In this document: piece by piece, positions 23,537 to 36,900 of the stretch | Numbering within the stretch: position 1 is the first letter of the stretch | Layout of the letters: each line of letters begins with the position of its first letter | Assembly (NCBI GenBank): GCA_026874595.1 | Contig: CM049317.1 | Location: forward strand, 12,626,882-12,690,881 | DNA length: 64,000 bases | DNA from: Sipunculus nudus | Lineage: Eukaryota; Annelida; Sipuncula; Golfingiida; Sipunculidae | Reading direction: 5' to 3' | Program-made: the position numbers and the translations under genes | The notes under the pieces: model-generated | What the model was told of the DNA's origin: nothing | Databases searched by the model: none | The model's input: the letters and a program-made list of their open reading frames with translations, nothing else

Positions 23537-24177
23537 TGATGTACATCTTTGTCTCATATTACTTCTGCTCATATAGGTACATTTTATAATATGATTGTCA
23601 TCACACGATGGGGTAAAGGAACCCCGTTCAGTATGAACTGTATAATTATTAAAATGCCGAAGGTTGAGCATTGTGACCAAGCCAGGAGCAGAGCTGGCCT
23701 CACTCAATGAGCGCCGCCTCTTTTCGACCAAGAAAATTGGGAAATCGATTGCTTGTAGTATATGTTCAACACTGAAAACGGAGCCGGGATTTTGCGTCTT
23801 AACCATCTTCATTCCTAAACTTACATAAGGTTTCATTCGCTACTGAGGGCCGACGTTTCTTAACACCTTAAGAATTCGCAACTCTCGTATTAATCTTGTG
23901 TTCAATGTCTAATTAGGCCATACAAAAATGATTCGCCGTCAACATTTTTCGGGGATCATTATTTTCTACAAGAAGATCAGGTCCTTGTTAACGTTGCTAT
24001 TTATTGATAAAGCACAATTCCTATAAACAATTCTGAAAGGTATGGACAAAAAGACTAATTTTGGTGTTAATCACCACTTCAAGAATTTACGCAAATATTT
24101 GTATTTGCTAAGTATGAATGCAATACTCTACATATTGAGTCTAGATCTGTATAGAAAACAAGCGCACAACAAACGTG

Positions 24178-24745
24178 CATAATACGCCCGTCGTATGCCT
24201 TGTGACCTCTGACCTCATTATGTATGCATGAAATATGCTGAGAATTTAATTGAGGTTTAGAAGTAGGGAATCTTGTCACCTTGCACCATATGTTTTGTTC
24301 CAGAACCCGTACAACGCTATTTTTTTGCGTTGAGTTTCCTACAAGTTGTCCTCGGCGCTGCCGCTCTAGATTTTAAGACAGATACAACAGTGCGATAACC
24401 CATGACCTCATTAAATATGCGTCGATTTGGCTGGAAATCAAAATTAGTCGAGATATTTTACTGTTTAACATTTCTGTAGAGTTTTATCAAACTCCATCGT
24501 ATTCCTCTAAGTTATAGCGGTGACACCAAAAAGAAGCCTAGTGACTTCTGACCTGATTAAATATGCACGGATTTTGTCCATAATCAAACTCGGGCGAGGT
24601 AATCTATTAGTGAGTAGCTATTGTGAGTTCGTAAAAATGCATAAATGTAGGTTATCGCGGCGACACTAAAAGTAATCGGACGGACGGACGGCATGACGGA
24701 CGGTGGGTATACCATAATACGTCCCGTCATAGACGGGCGTATAAA
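24178..24745 (-). mobile_element. Dispersed element 'atacgcccgtctatgacggg' with ~150-bp tandem core
   Basis: Read on the - strand it begins tttttatacgcccgtctatg, has a gtccgtccgtccg leader, and contains three diverged units marked by ctgacctcattaaatatgc at about 24547, 24402 and 24205 (+ coordinates). The far end near 24178-24196 again contains ataatacgcccgtc. Same style as the other tandem-repeat elements here. Confidence 0.6.
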
Positions 24746-25925
24746 AATAAGTCTGCAAAATGGTGCAAGTTTTCGTTCTATGTCTCTGTAAGTAATGCTT
24801 TTAAATAAACATAATTTATGATATGTACAGATATATGGCAAGTTTTAGAATGAGTTCTCATATTTCAAGATTTTTTAATTGGATAGAAAACAGAAACAGA
24901 AAATGGCAGAAGAAAATACCAAAATCGATTGTTATGCACTCGGGTGAACGAAGGCACCCGATAAACATCCCCGTCCTAGAGGGAGGCTAAACCTGAAATA
25001 CCTATCGTCAAATGTTGAAATCAAGCGTTAGACGAGGCTTCCAATGTTACAAATATTATTTTATTTAAAGCTTCACGCCATCTACATTAGTAAATAGGGC
25101 AACATTAGTAAGTCACACCGGAAGACCCTAAAATCACAGAATAAAACATCATCAATTAAAACATGTCAGGTTGGAGGAACATAATAGCGGCTTACACTAG
25201 TATATCTCTTAATATTAAATATACTAAAAATACTAATACTAAAAATTGTATAACTTCAAACCAATCTTCAACATCGCTATTTTACTATTCATTTTGCTAC
25301 AGACCTATTTTCTAATCCTCCTTTATCCTCGATGTTCACAAAGCCCGTAGGAGCTGCCATACTTTATAATGAACCTGTATATGGAATGTATACTCTAAGC
25401 GTCAAATACATAATCGAGCAGGGACCCGTCTACATGGCGTCACCATAGTGACTGTCTCAAATGTAGCCTCTTCCACGTGTTCACTCACGCCACTGGGAAT
25501 AGGGTATGTACAAGAGACTGTCCCAAATGTCCCAAACGCACCAACTGTGCCACACGGATTCGAGCTTCTAACACAAGGAGCTTCTTAGTTGTGAATCCCG
25601 ACTTGACTTCTTGTATCTCACCTGCGTGTCCGTCCAGTAAGGTAAATGTTTTCCTCATAATATGATTTTTTTTTCATTAATATTCTTGTGTCGAAAGCTG
25701 ATACTCCCAGTAAACAAGCAAAATTTCAGAATTAAACAAGATGAATCGTTAGTTTAAATAAGATTTCCAATATGACAATTGCTCATAAGTGCGCTGTATA
25801 AAGAGTGTATGCTTGTTATTTTCCTTGTAGATGACATAAGAAAAAGTTGGGGTTTTAAATGAATGCTAATGTCATTGTTTTCGTGCATAATATTTTTCTT
25901 CTGTAAAAATTGTTATAGAAATCCA
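24746..25925. other. Region downstream of gene B, no gene seen
   Basis: No recognisable open frame or RNA. The frame at 25477-25665 is rich in Cys and Thr but short and without a known motif. Confidence 0.4.
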
Positions 25926-25931
25926 TAAGAG

Positions 25932-25937
25932 TTTATT
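25932..25937 (-). promoter_or_regulatory. Possible polyadenylation hexamer AATAAA of gene B
   Basis: The + strand reads tttatt, that is AATAAA on the - strand, 21 bases beyond the gene B stop. This would give a very short 3' UTR, so a more distal signal may be used instead. Confidence 0.3.
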
Positions 25938-25957
25938 TACTGAGGACGGTCACCAGT

Positions 25958-26268
25958 CTACACCGAAGAGATTGACGTCATCCTTGTCCAGGGCCTGTCA
26001 ATGTGAGGCTCGCTCATGCTCCGTTTAAGCGCCTTGATAGCGTTTTTGCCTCCAGTCGTAGAGAGGGCGATGGACCTGAGATCCGTCTGAGGCGACTCGT
26101 GTTCCCAACTTCCGGTGGAGTACTTGCTTTTGATGGTGTCACAAAGACGCTTCCAAAACCATCTCTGGAACTGTGGACGGGTGTAGTTGAGCATGGCCAT
26201 AAACTGAAGGATTCTCGGCACTCTGCACGGCTTGATTATGATTGGTATAATCTTCTGCTGCCCAGCAT
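25958..26268 (-). CDS. Gene B exon 7: end of TIR (box 3) and C-terminal tail
   Basis: The acceptor is catacag. It encodes DAGQQKIIPIIIKPCRVP, then RWFWKRLCDTIKSK, then a 54-residue tail ending TSISSV before the stop. The tail shares D-L-x-S-I and K/R-N-A-I with gene A. Confidence 0.92.
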
Positions 26269-29200
26269 CTGTATGATATAATATTATGATCATATATAAA
26301 GTATAAGCTAAATCATAGATGCACATCAGGCATCTGTCATTTGTACAAATAGAATATCATTAATTATATGAAGGATAATATAAACAATAGTTGCTCGACG
26401 TAGGTTAAAATATAAATAGAAGGTTTCGGCAGTGTCTTTAACCAGATAACAAACATTTTCCACGATACTGGCAACACCTGTTGGCGACATTTAACACTAG
26501 GAGTTCGGGTTGGATTAATCGATGAAGAAAGATCAGAATAAGTCGTATTTCAAATGCAAAAATAACGTCTTCTAAATAATTTTAATTGGCAAAATTACGT
26601 GGTCTGTAACTTGTTTTGGTTTAAAACTGCCACTGCAGGCGTCGATTTTGTTACGTGTCCGGAAGAGCAAGGCCATATTTTAATCATTTTATTATAGGAG
26701 GCTTTAGTTAAAAAGCTGATCACTGAATAATATATCATACTTATATGATTCATGACCTTTTGGTCAACTATACCTGAACATGTTATGCATTATACGTGCG
26801 AGATTAAGTCAAATCTGACATCCTGTAGAGGGATTTGGTAAAAGATATTTATTCCGTCTTGCGACAATGAAGCTTTTATTGATTTTGGAGTAATCCTAGT
26901 AACAGAAATCTAGTTTGGCTGTGGTATGTGCTCTCTCGGTACGAGCTCTCTCGTTTATATTTCTGAGATGACAAGGTGTCTCACCTGGCGACAATGAACT
27001 GGCGTAGCGGATCTCAAACTGACACTGCGGTGACCCGATGTACTCCGGCGATAAGACGATCAAAGTACGCCGACATCTGGAATGTAAAGGTACACGCCAT
27101 GTTTGTAAACGACACAAGGTTTTAGGATTCGCTATACCTAGTATATTTACTACTGATCGAAATAAACAGAATTCCAGAAAGCCTATGGCATGTTGATCAG
27201 CAACGGACATGTGCATAAATTACTTATTACTTACATTTATCATAGATGGATAAGGCAGGGGTTGAAATATGGTTATATATCAGAATGTAATATATGCGAT
27301 ATCTCGTCCTGCAGAGGTTGAAATTACATCAGGTTCAATAGCACACCGATAAGATACATTTTTCAGTTAAGTTGAACAATTTGCACAATTATGACTGTTT
27401 GTATTTAGGAAATATACATATGGTCAGATTTTACTTGATGGTAGGACTCCAAGAGAGCTTATGATTGGCTGGTGCAGGAATGACGTCATGCACAGAATTT
27501 AATGATGAATAAAATTTAGCAATACACGTTGGTTTATCCTCTGAAAACTTGAATACCGAAAGTGTCAGAAATACTACACGCTTTTAATGAGATCTAGAAT
27601 TGTTGGTTACAAGGTCTTCGTCATGGAAGAGTTGACATTGCCCAGGGATATACTGGCTGTGCTGCTAAAAGTTATATTTCGCGTTTATGATTCGGTCAAA
27701 TTATAGCAAAACTTGACTCACGCCTGCAGACTAGAAACGGAATCGCCGGTACGCGTTTGGAACCGGTTTATCGCACACCGGGCACAAGAAGAACGAACTA
27801 AGTACTGTAAACCATCTTTCAAGTGGACTAATATGAACCGAACTGATGCGGAATAAGGGCTTACTACCGACAAATTGATCCGATTCACCACCCGGATTAG
27901 TTACTATAGTGCGGATACCAACATAGAGGGATACTTAGGATCCATTGCGAAATTTCGAAATAATAATTCCTCAGGATGTATAGGATAATACAGAAAATTA
28001 CCCCCCTCCCCCTTCGCCCCCACTTCCATTCGAAACTTGGCTTCGGTCCCGACACTTCAAGGCCAAACATAGGCAGTTGCGTGACAACAGTTTACTCCCA
28101 ACTCAGTTATAATATAGACGTATACATCTTATTGCGGTAGGGTTTTCGTATACCATTGCTTTTTAAATGTAAGTAGGCACTACCTCTCTCAGCGCAATTA
28201 AAAAAAACGCCTTACCTCTCTTCAATGACCTGCGCAGTAATTTCGTAAGCAGAGTCTCCAAAAATCAGGTCTCGTTCTGGGATCAGGAGTTTGAGTTTGT
28301 ATTTCTTCTCCAGGACACGAATCATGCGCTCAACGAAGGGCAAGTCTTCTTCACAATAACTCACGTAGGCGTCGAATTGTTCCCTCTCACCGGCCTCTGA
28401 AACAAGAATCATTCATAACATGTACACATTTCCCTTTCATACATGGCTTCATGAAAGCTACAATTCCTTCAAATTTCGAATTTAAACAAAAATGTAGTTT
28501 TATTAGATAATAAGGTTTGATTCCAATGGTGGATACAGGAACTAAGGGTGTGTGTTTGGACTTTATACGTAGCTCTCATACCAGAAGTAAGTGAAAACCC
28601 GTGTGCGACGCATAATCCGGCGTCTCTTTTCCCTAACGAGCATGAACTTGCTAATTCAATTTTCAGATTTTTTTAGGGCCCAGATCAGGGGTTGAGCGTC
28701 CTCTGTGTCCCCTTCTAATTCCGTCCCTAGTTCCCGAGGGTGGCCTTGTCTGTTAAATGAGGCTGACGATAAACGATAAATTAAATTGTGACCCCTGTAC
28801 GTTGAACTCATGTACCGCTTTTTAAAAGCTAAACGTGTTATGTGACGTTAGTGCGTCTCCCCTTTTTGCCCCAAATCGCACGAATACGAATAATACCTCA
28901 CTTAAACTACTGGCCATCCCTGATGTCTTCACCCAACGATGTCAAATAAAAGCTAGCATTCTTGGTATTAAGTTTTAATAGAATATATGATATATACAAT
29001 CATTTATGGTTGAAAGGAATGACAACTTGTTAGCAGTTCAAAGTTGGACAGGATCACTAAAATCATGGCGATGAGGAGCGCTGATTCTGACAGGGGCGCA
29101 TATCAGGTTTTATACGGTATCAGTAGGGCGTAATGCTGGTATTATATATGAGTGGTCCTATACCCTATAAGCAGCGGTTCTGCGATGCTAAACTATTTGC

Positions 29201-32200
29201 TGCAATGAGCACTGCAAGAAACCGCGGTTGCCAGTGAAGTTTGGCCAACAGGCGCTGCTGTCTCTGTGGAATTCCCCTTGTCTAATATTTAACCAATCAT
29301 GAGTTAAGAGCGTAGAGTGGTCCTTGCGCGCATCTGATCATAGTCTCTTACACAGACACACGGTGGCGCTCCGCAAGCCCCCAGTGGGTCTGTAAACGGA
29401 GACCATTTTTGGCCTGGGATTCCGCCCGAATCTATTCAGATGAGTTCAAGCTGCGCATGCGTGGTACGCGATTCCGTTCAGGTAGAGCTGCAAGCGAGTC
29501 ATGGGCACGAAACACATTTTCGCTATCAAAAGTCACTCAAATTAGGATAACTGACGCTGTGTCATTGACGTACGGCATATACTCAGGTTATTGCAGCTTC
29601 TAAGTATCACTCATAAGGGTACCACATGTGCATTCATGATGACATACTGTATTAAACGTTGCACTTCCTGATATCGCTCAAGTCCATGTGATATGTGTGT
29701 ACGTTTTGCCTGCATGCTTCGTGTGCCAGACTGTTATCAATTAATAAATAAAATATCAAAGTACGACCATAATTTGCTTTTTATAAATAAAACTGTTTAA
29801 ATAGTACCATATAATCAGATGGGCTAGCATTAAACCTGTACTGCCAAAGTTTTTCTTCCAAGAAAATTTTCTTAGTGCCACGCCCCCTTTTCTTTGGTTG
29901 GTGTGTACGCGTGTGTGTGTGTGGGGGGGGGGGGGGGCGGAGTTTTTACACAGATGTAGGCATGTGAGAAAATGCCAAAGTTTTGAGCCGAATGAACATA
30001 TATTATTATGTGATATTTAGATACAACAAAATATTAATTATGATTTTCATTTTGTTTTTATTTTTGCACTGGATTAATTTTTTATGTATTTTAACAACAA
30101 ATTATTATTCAAATGTGGTTCCTTTACTGCTAAATGTGACATGTGTAACATCCTGATTACCTTAAATGTTTAAAGACAAATTCATTAAAACAATACATTA
30201 ACTGAAAATATAAAAATAATGCAGTTCAATCATAGATAGTATATATGCTTTTCCACCTTCTGATATAAAGATACATGCAATCAGCAATAATCAGTATGAC
30301 CCAATATATAAGCATTGTGTTCAACAAATAGCATGTGTTTATTAAAAAAACCCATTAAATCAGAGAAAACCCTGTTATGTTATAGTCATGCTGAGTTCAT
30401 AAATAAACTTTCCCAGATTTATTTCATTGTTTTATCATTGCAAGCATTTCATGAATACATTCTATTGATATCCCTATTTTTAACAAGACATGATAATCAT
30501 ACAATATAACCATATCTTATTTATGTTCTGTAATGCATTTGAACTTTAATATCATCTCTTACAGAATGAAAGGTCTTAAACTCTGAATGAGTTTTAATAA
30601 ATCTGCTGGCAGAACATGGCAGTGTTGTAGAATTCCAGTCTGGACTTGGACTCTAGTTCAGACTCAAGTTCACTTTTTAAGGACTCTGACTTGGACGCGA
30701 GGGTCCTGAACTTGGACATCTACTTAGACTCGCAGGTATAAGGACTCAAGAAATCAGCCAGAGTCCATCTCAAGCAGAAGCGGATTGAGGGGGGTCCTGA
30801 GGTCATATGCTGCAACCTTTTTTCAGGATTTCAGACAACATTTTGTGGCCTGGATCCCCCTTTTATCAGGCCTCGGGACCTTATTTTGACTGTTGAGTCC
30901 AATAAAAAAGAAAACTCACATATTATGTTCAGATTGTGCACATGGGTTAACTACTAATTGAATATTATAAAAAAATAAGACAAAACATACCAAGATTTAG
31001 CTCTGTATCAGGAGTTAAATCTAATTAAACATTTAAATAAAGCACACTTGAAAATTAATAAATTTGCATGATTATCTCAAATATCCTTTTCCAAGTTCTT
31101 TTAATAAGAAAATTTGTGTCAAACTTGGACTCTGCATGTACCAAATGACTCAGACTTGAAGAAGGTGGACTTGGACGTAAACCTTAAGGACTCAGATTTG
31201 GAATTGGACTCGAGTGACCTGGACTCTGACTTGCACTTGGACTTGGATGGGTTGGACTCAACTACATCACTGGACCATGAACCCTCATGGTAGGGAATGC
31301 AAATAATCTTTCCTTTAAGATCAACTTTTCAGTATATATCAAAAGAATACAGAATTACACAAGACTGAAGCAGTCAGATCTAAGGCAACAGCCTGGCATG
31401 TGACAGCTTATCTACTTATTACTTTATATCAGGTGCTTGATTTGAGAAAAAAAACTTATGTTTTTATGGTTAAAGCACAAAATTGTGTGAAATATAATGT
31501 AAAGTTACATAGACCTGGTATGGACTCTTTGTTTTTAGGCAAGTCTGGTCTTTATTATTGGTATCTCCTTTACTTTGATTTCCTATATTTGAATTAGTAT
31601 TTTTGTTGGACCTAGTGGACTTTCATAAGTATATATTTTACCATAGAAGAAGATCTGTGCTTGTATCCATGTTTTATTAAGGATTTGTTATATGTATTAA
31701 CATTATATAGATATCTAAATACAATGTAGTTATTCACATGACATGAATAGAATGATCATATGTCTGTGTGTCTGCATGCATAGTATTTGACCACTGTCTC
31801 ATTCAAATTTACAGTCATATACACGTAATTGGTACCATGTAAATGCTGTCCTTAAACAATTTTCTCCTTTATGTAAATTTATCTTAATTGCTTTTTTCCT
31901 ACAAAAATACAGGACTTTTTATTTCCACATGTTGTGGGTTAAGTAAGAATTTGATTTTTTTTTCACATGAAATCCACATTGAAAATTTATTAGTGTGCAA
32001 ATCAAGGTTTATAGGTTTCTGCTTTAACTTTCACCTCCAAAATGCAAGTAATTTATTAATGCAGCAGACCTTTACCTTAATATATGAATCACATAGACTA
32101 ACACGGAGCATGTATTCACCTATTTTTCATCCAATCTACCCCTAAGCATACACCCCTATAGAGACAGTGGGCTTTGTTTTGTCATGGACATAAGGGTGCT

Positions 32201-33900
32201 TCTTCAGTATCTTACTGGAACTAAAACTTTAAATTTTAGAACTGCACCCGTCCCACAATTACTAGTAGTACAACAGCATGTTCTTTATTTACAGCTGAAC
32301 ATAATATAGTGATCAGCTGTTGAGATGTACCCGGCTATATATGGGAGCATGTCAGTTGCAAAATAAAACCCAGTTTGAGTTACCGGTAAACAGTTTTAAC
32401 AAGGTATTCCTCAGAATTGGTTTTACCACTAATTTCTATTATTCAGAGTGATGTGCTTTGTACATGCAACCCAACATTAGTTAAAGTGCAAGTTGCAAAT
32501 GGGGTGTTAATAGCTTCCTTTAGACAGGGATGATGTGGTCAGAGCCACTTGGCTTAGCTACCTATGTTCACAAAATGTGTGCTAAACTTCTTTTGACCAA
32601 TTCAAAAGAAGCTAATCTTTAAAAAAATATTTTAATATGCTGGGCAAAACTCTGGGGTACATAATGGTTAATCCTGGATAAAATACTTTTAACCCAGGTT
32701 TTACCCACTGGATTGGGTAAAATAGGTTTCACCTTGGTCAAATAGCAACCCTGAATGTACTACTGCTTATTGTCCATAAATCAAATATGGAGTGTCAGGT
32801 GACTTTCCTTTTCAAACAATAATCCCCACTATACCATGTATATGTATATTTTATATCCTTAGGTATCACCTAGAGATCAAAACTATCAAAAGGACATGGA
32901 TATTACTGTGAATGCAATAAATTAAATTAAGTGAGCCTTTAAATGCTGGTTGACTGGCTTTGATTCAGTGAATTATTTGATGCATTGTTACATGCAGCCC
33001 TTATATATACTGATAGTCATATGTGAGAGAGAACATGTGGACAAATGTTAATTGAAGCAATGAAAGGTACTGACACTAGGTTGAACCTCAACTGATCTTT
33101 AATACTGAACATATATCATAAACATTACTAATATATTGCATTTCCCATCAAGAAACATATCTGACCAAAAATAATAAACAGAAATGATGCAACAGTGAAT
33201 GCAATTTTATCAAGCACATGCTAATAAATCTTTAGCATTATAGCCTTTAATCGATGACATTATGCCTATACATGTTAAACTGCAGTGCAACATTCCATAT
33301 CTGAGCACACCTCTATATCCAACTGGAGATGATCAAATACACACAAGCTAGTAATACACAGGGTAGCTGGTATTTTTTACAAAGATGTAACTGAACTGCG
33401 AGCATTAATGCCATATCTTTTCACATTAAAATTTAAGACATATTATCCTTTTAGGTAATTTTTACTCATACTTTTGGTCCTCAGACTTAATTGTCCCTGA
33501 GTTAAAATGTTATTCATAGTGGACCAGTCACAACTGGCATCTGTTTGACTTTTTTTAACCATTGAAAATCCAATTTAACCTTAAACAAAGGTCTCCCCCT
33601 TCATAAAACACAGTTGGGCAAACTCAAACTTTGTCAATTAATTTTATTTGCTGCAAACAAGTTCCATCATTTCTCTTTTAAAGTAACATGTCTTCATTTT
33701 TATTCAAGTTGAAGTATATTTATCTATCAAACGCCCTCTTTTCATTGATAAATCAGAAGTACTGCACATATTTATATGACAAATATATATTTTAATTTTG
33801 AATAATTTGTTATAAGGTTATGGCATGATACTTGGAATGTATATTACACAATGTATGACATATGAGTTAAAATATATGAATCTTTGTGCTGAATGTATAT

Positions 33901-33964
<64 letters not shown>

Positions 33965-36900
33965 CTAAGGCCCAGTAAAGTAACAACCGTTGAATATATT
34001 TATTAAGAACATGACACTATAAAAAATATATACAGGTATAATATAAAAAAAAGGATTATGCTTGAAATCTAATATGATTTGGGGTAAAATATGATAAATT
34101 TTGCTCTTTCTAAGTGCTTGGTTTTGGGAGAATGTTGTCCCACAAATTTTTGACAAACCTCAGGCAATGGGCAGTTTTCAGAAAAAAAAAAACACATCAA
34201 GACTTACCCTGACGACAAGCTTTGAGCTGAGGGGCACATCGACCTTCTGTATAGCCTTAGGTTTGACATGTATGCATATCCCACTTCGTGTCCTTTGCCC
34301 ATAAAACTGACATTATGCTTCCGTAATAATTAGCAGTTGTATTTACAATAAGTGTCTATTGTTCCCTCATCATGAAGCCCGATAGTAAAAAGATCCCGAT
34401 GAAGTACTCGTCAGCTGACAGCCAGCACCATGTGCGCTTGTTTATTGACAGAGTCAAGCGGGGGCTTTCCCGGGATTGGCCAATGAGAAAATTGAGTAAA
34501 TCTGGCCAATCAGCGAAAGCCTTTTATTCCCCTTCCACAGGCTCAATCGGAGCCTGTGGAAGAGGCTAATCTGATCACTACAACAATTGTTAGCATCACG
34601 GATAGGGAACGCTATGCCTTGGTGTCAGGACCGTGTTTTTTTTTCTCCAGGGACCTCACCAACCTTCATACTCTAAAGACAGCGCCAAACTCAGTTTACT
34701 GACCACCTGAATATAGGTTGTACGCTCGAATATGATTTGTACACATAGGATAAGAATAACGTACTTCGTAATAAATGTTTCTAACTTTTGATATGTAAAT
34801 CAAAATATCTTTTTTTACATAAATACAAACATACTTACTGTCTCCTACGGTCAGGAGCTCTCCGGAATCTGCAAAAAGGAATGACAGATATATTAATCTT
34901 TTTTAGCCCCCTTTCTTAGCAATAGTTTCGCATGAACAATCACTGTTTCTGCTTCTAATTTCATACCCTAATTTAAATTGTTCTTCCATGGTTAGAATCA
35001 TTATTGATAGAGAGTTTCTCTTTCAAATTACCGCTGGAGACGGAAAATGTGAATGTTTGCAACTTGCAATGAAGGATCCAAAAGTTTGCTTTAATTCTTA
35101 AAATGGTGTGAGTTTACAGAAATTACACATGGTGGCAATACGGCAGGCCAGGCCATTTCATGAAAATTTGTGGTATTACATAAAATATAAAAAGAAGACC
35201 CTTTTAAAGGCAACTGCTTTAGCATTCAACCTTTTTTAATATCAAAAGATGCTTAATTTACATACCTTGTCCTGCCTTGATATTCGAATGCCTTTGTACA
35301 TCTGCATCTGTTAACAATAATATAAATATGGATATAAATCTATGCAACATATTATGATAAACTGAAAAAAAAGATGCAATGAGGTTCAAAATCATAAATG
35401 AATTAAACGAAAAATCAAAATACATGTACTTCTATATCTTCTTTCAACAGAGTTGAATTTGCTCATTTATTTTTCATGTCAATATATACTTTTGACAGAA
35501 TATATAATATCTTCTTGACTAGTAAATATATACCGTATTTTCTCTAATGAGCGCTAACAATTGTAGGAAACATTAGGAATGGTAGTTTCCTTGCTTTGTG
35601 AGATCCCTGACATGAATAACTGACCAGGGTACAAGATGCGTCATTAATTTACTGTTTAATAATTAACAAAATGGTATCGTGTATCGACCCTGATTCTTTG
35701 TGCAATAATAGTGACTAAGATAATCAGTTATTCCTGAAAAGGATGGCCGCTTGGGATTGTGAACAATACACAGTTGTCATTAAGGGGCTGTTATTTGGGC
35801 AGGGGCGCTTATTAGGTTAAATTCGGTATTCACAGAAGATTCAAGTGTAGTTTGATTATGTTTTATCACCCAAACTACTAATCTATATGTTCGACAAGTG
35901 AAGTATCCTTGTTGGAAAAACAGGATTTACTATTTTAGGTAACAGTATAGATTTCGTCACATAGCCGCCATCATATGATCAGGTATAATTAACTCCGTAA
36001 ATATTGCGTGGGTGCACACTTGTAGCAATTCCGGTTCACGTTTTGACACAATCAGTGCAACCATCTGACCTGTACCAAATGATCCCAATGATCTATAGTA
36101 AATAATTAATGGTGATCATTTCAATTGTGGATGAAATATGTAATATGTAGGGGGAGGGGGTGTAACCGCGTCAGGGGGTCAAGTCTCGTGAATGAAAAGG
36201 TTAATTCCAACCAAATAAATACTGAAGCCGGAGTTTAAATTCATCAGTAGAAACAAAATAATTTGGTGCAGCAGTGAAGGGCTTCTTTGGCCAGAAAAAC
36301 AAAAAAAAACTCCATCGGATAACCCTGTTTTTTATCCATGTTAGACCTTAAAAGTGTTTATCTTTTTAAATTCCTAGCACAGAGTTCTGTCTCACGGTAT
36401 TTGCATCGATGAACTGTTTCTTAAAGATCTTTACAATTGTATTAGATAACTGATAAATATATTTGAATTATTCTAAACACCCAGTTAAAGTGAATCAATT
36501 TTATTATCAGTCATCTTTTTGTTTTCTGATCAATCTTTCCTTTATGCATTTATTATTAAATAAAACATCAAACGATGCTTAGTATTTGATTTTGAAATGG
36601 GAAAGTGGGCGCGAGAGCTATATTTGACGCAGCAAACGGCTGACCCACATGCATATACGTGAGCCAACGTTCCTACGTAATCTCATAAACTGGAACAGGA
36701 TTTGCCGTCTTAGGTACCAATTTAGGTTCCACCTCCTAGCCACCATCATATGATCAAGTATGATTGACCTAGTACAGGGTGCGTAGGTGAATACTTGCAT
36801 TACTTCCGCTTCACTTTTTGGCAAAATCTGACAAGGACCAAAATGACCGGAATATAATCCATGTCGTGAATTAAAAAGATATGGGTCCAACAAAGCAACA

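Noticed and set aside
36618-36893. 91-codon frame on the - strand in gene B intron 2
   Set aside because: It lies in a duplicated repeat (35925-36090 / 36695-36860) and the other copy is not open.
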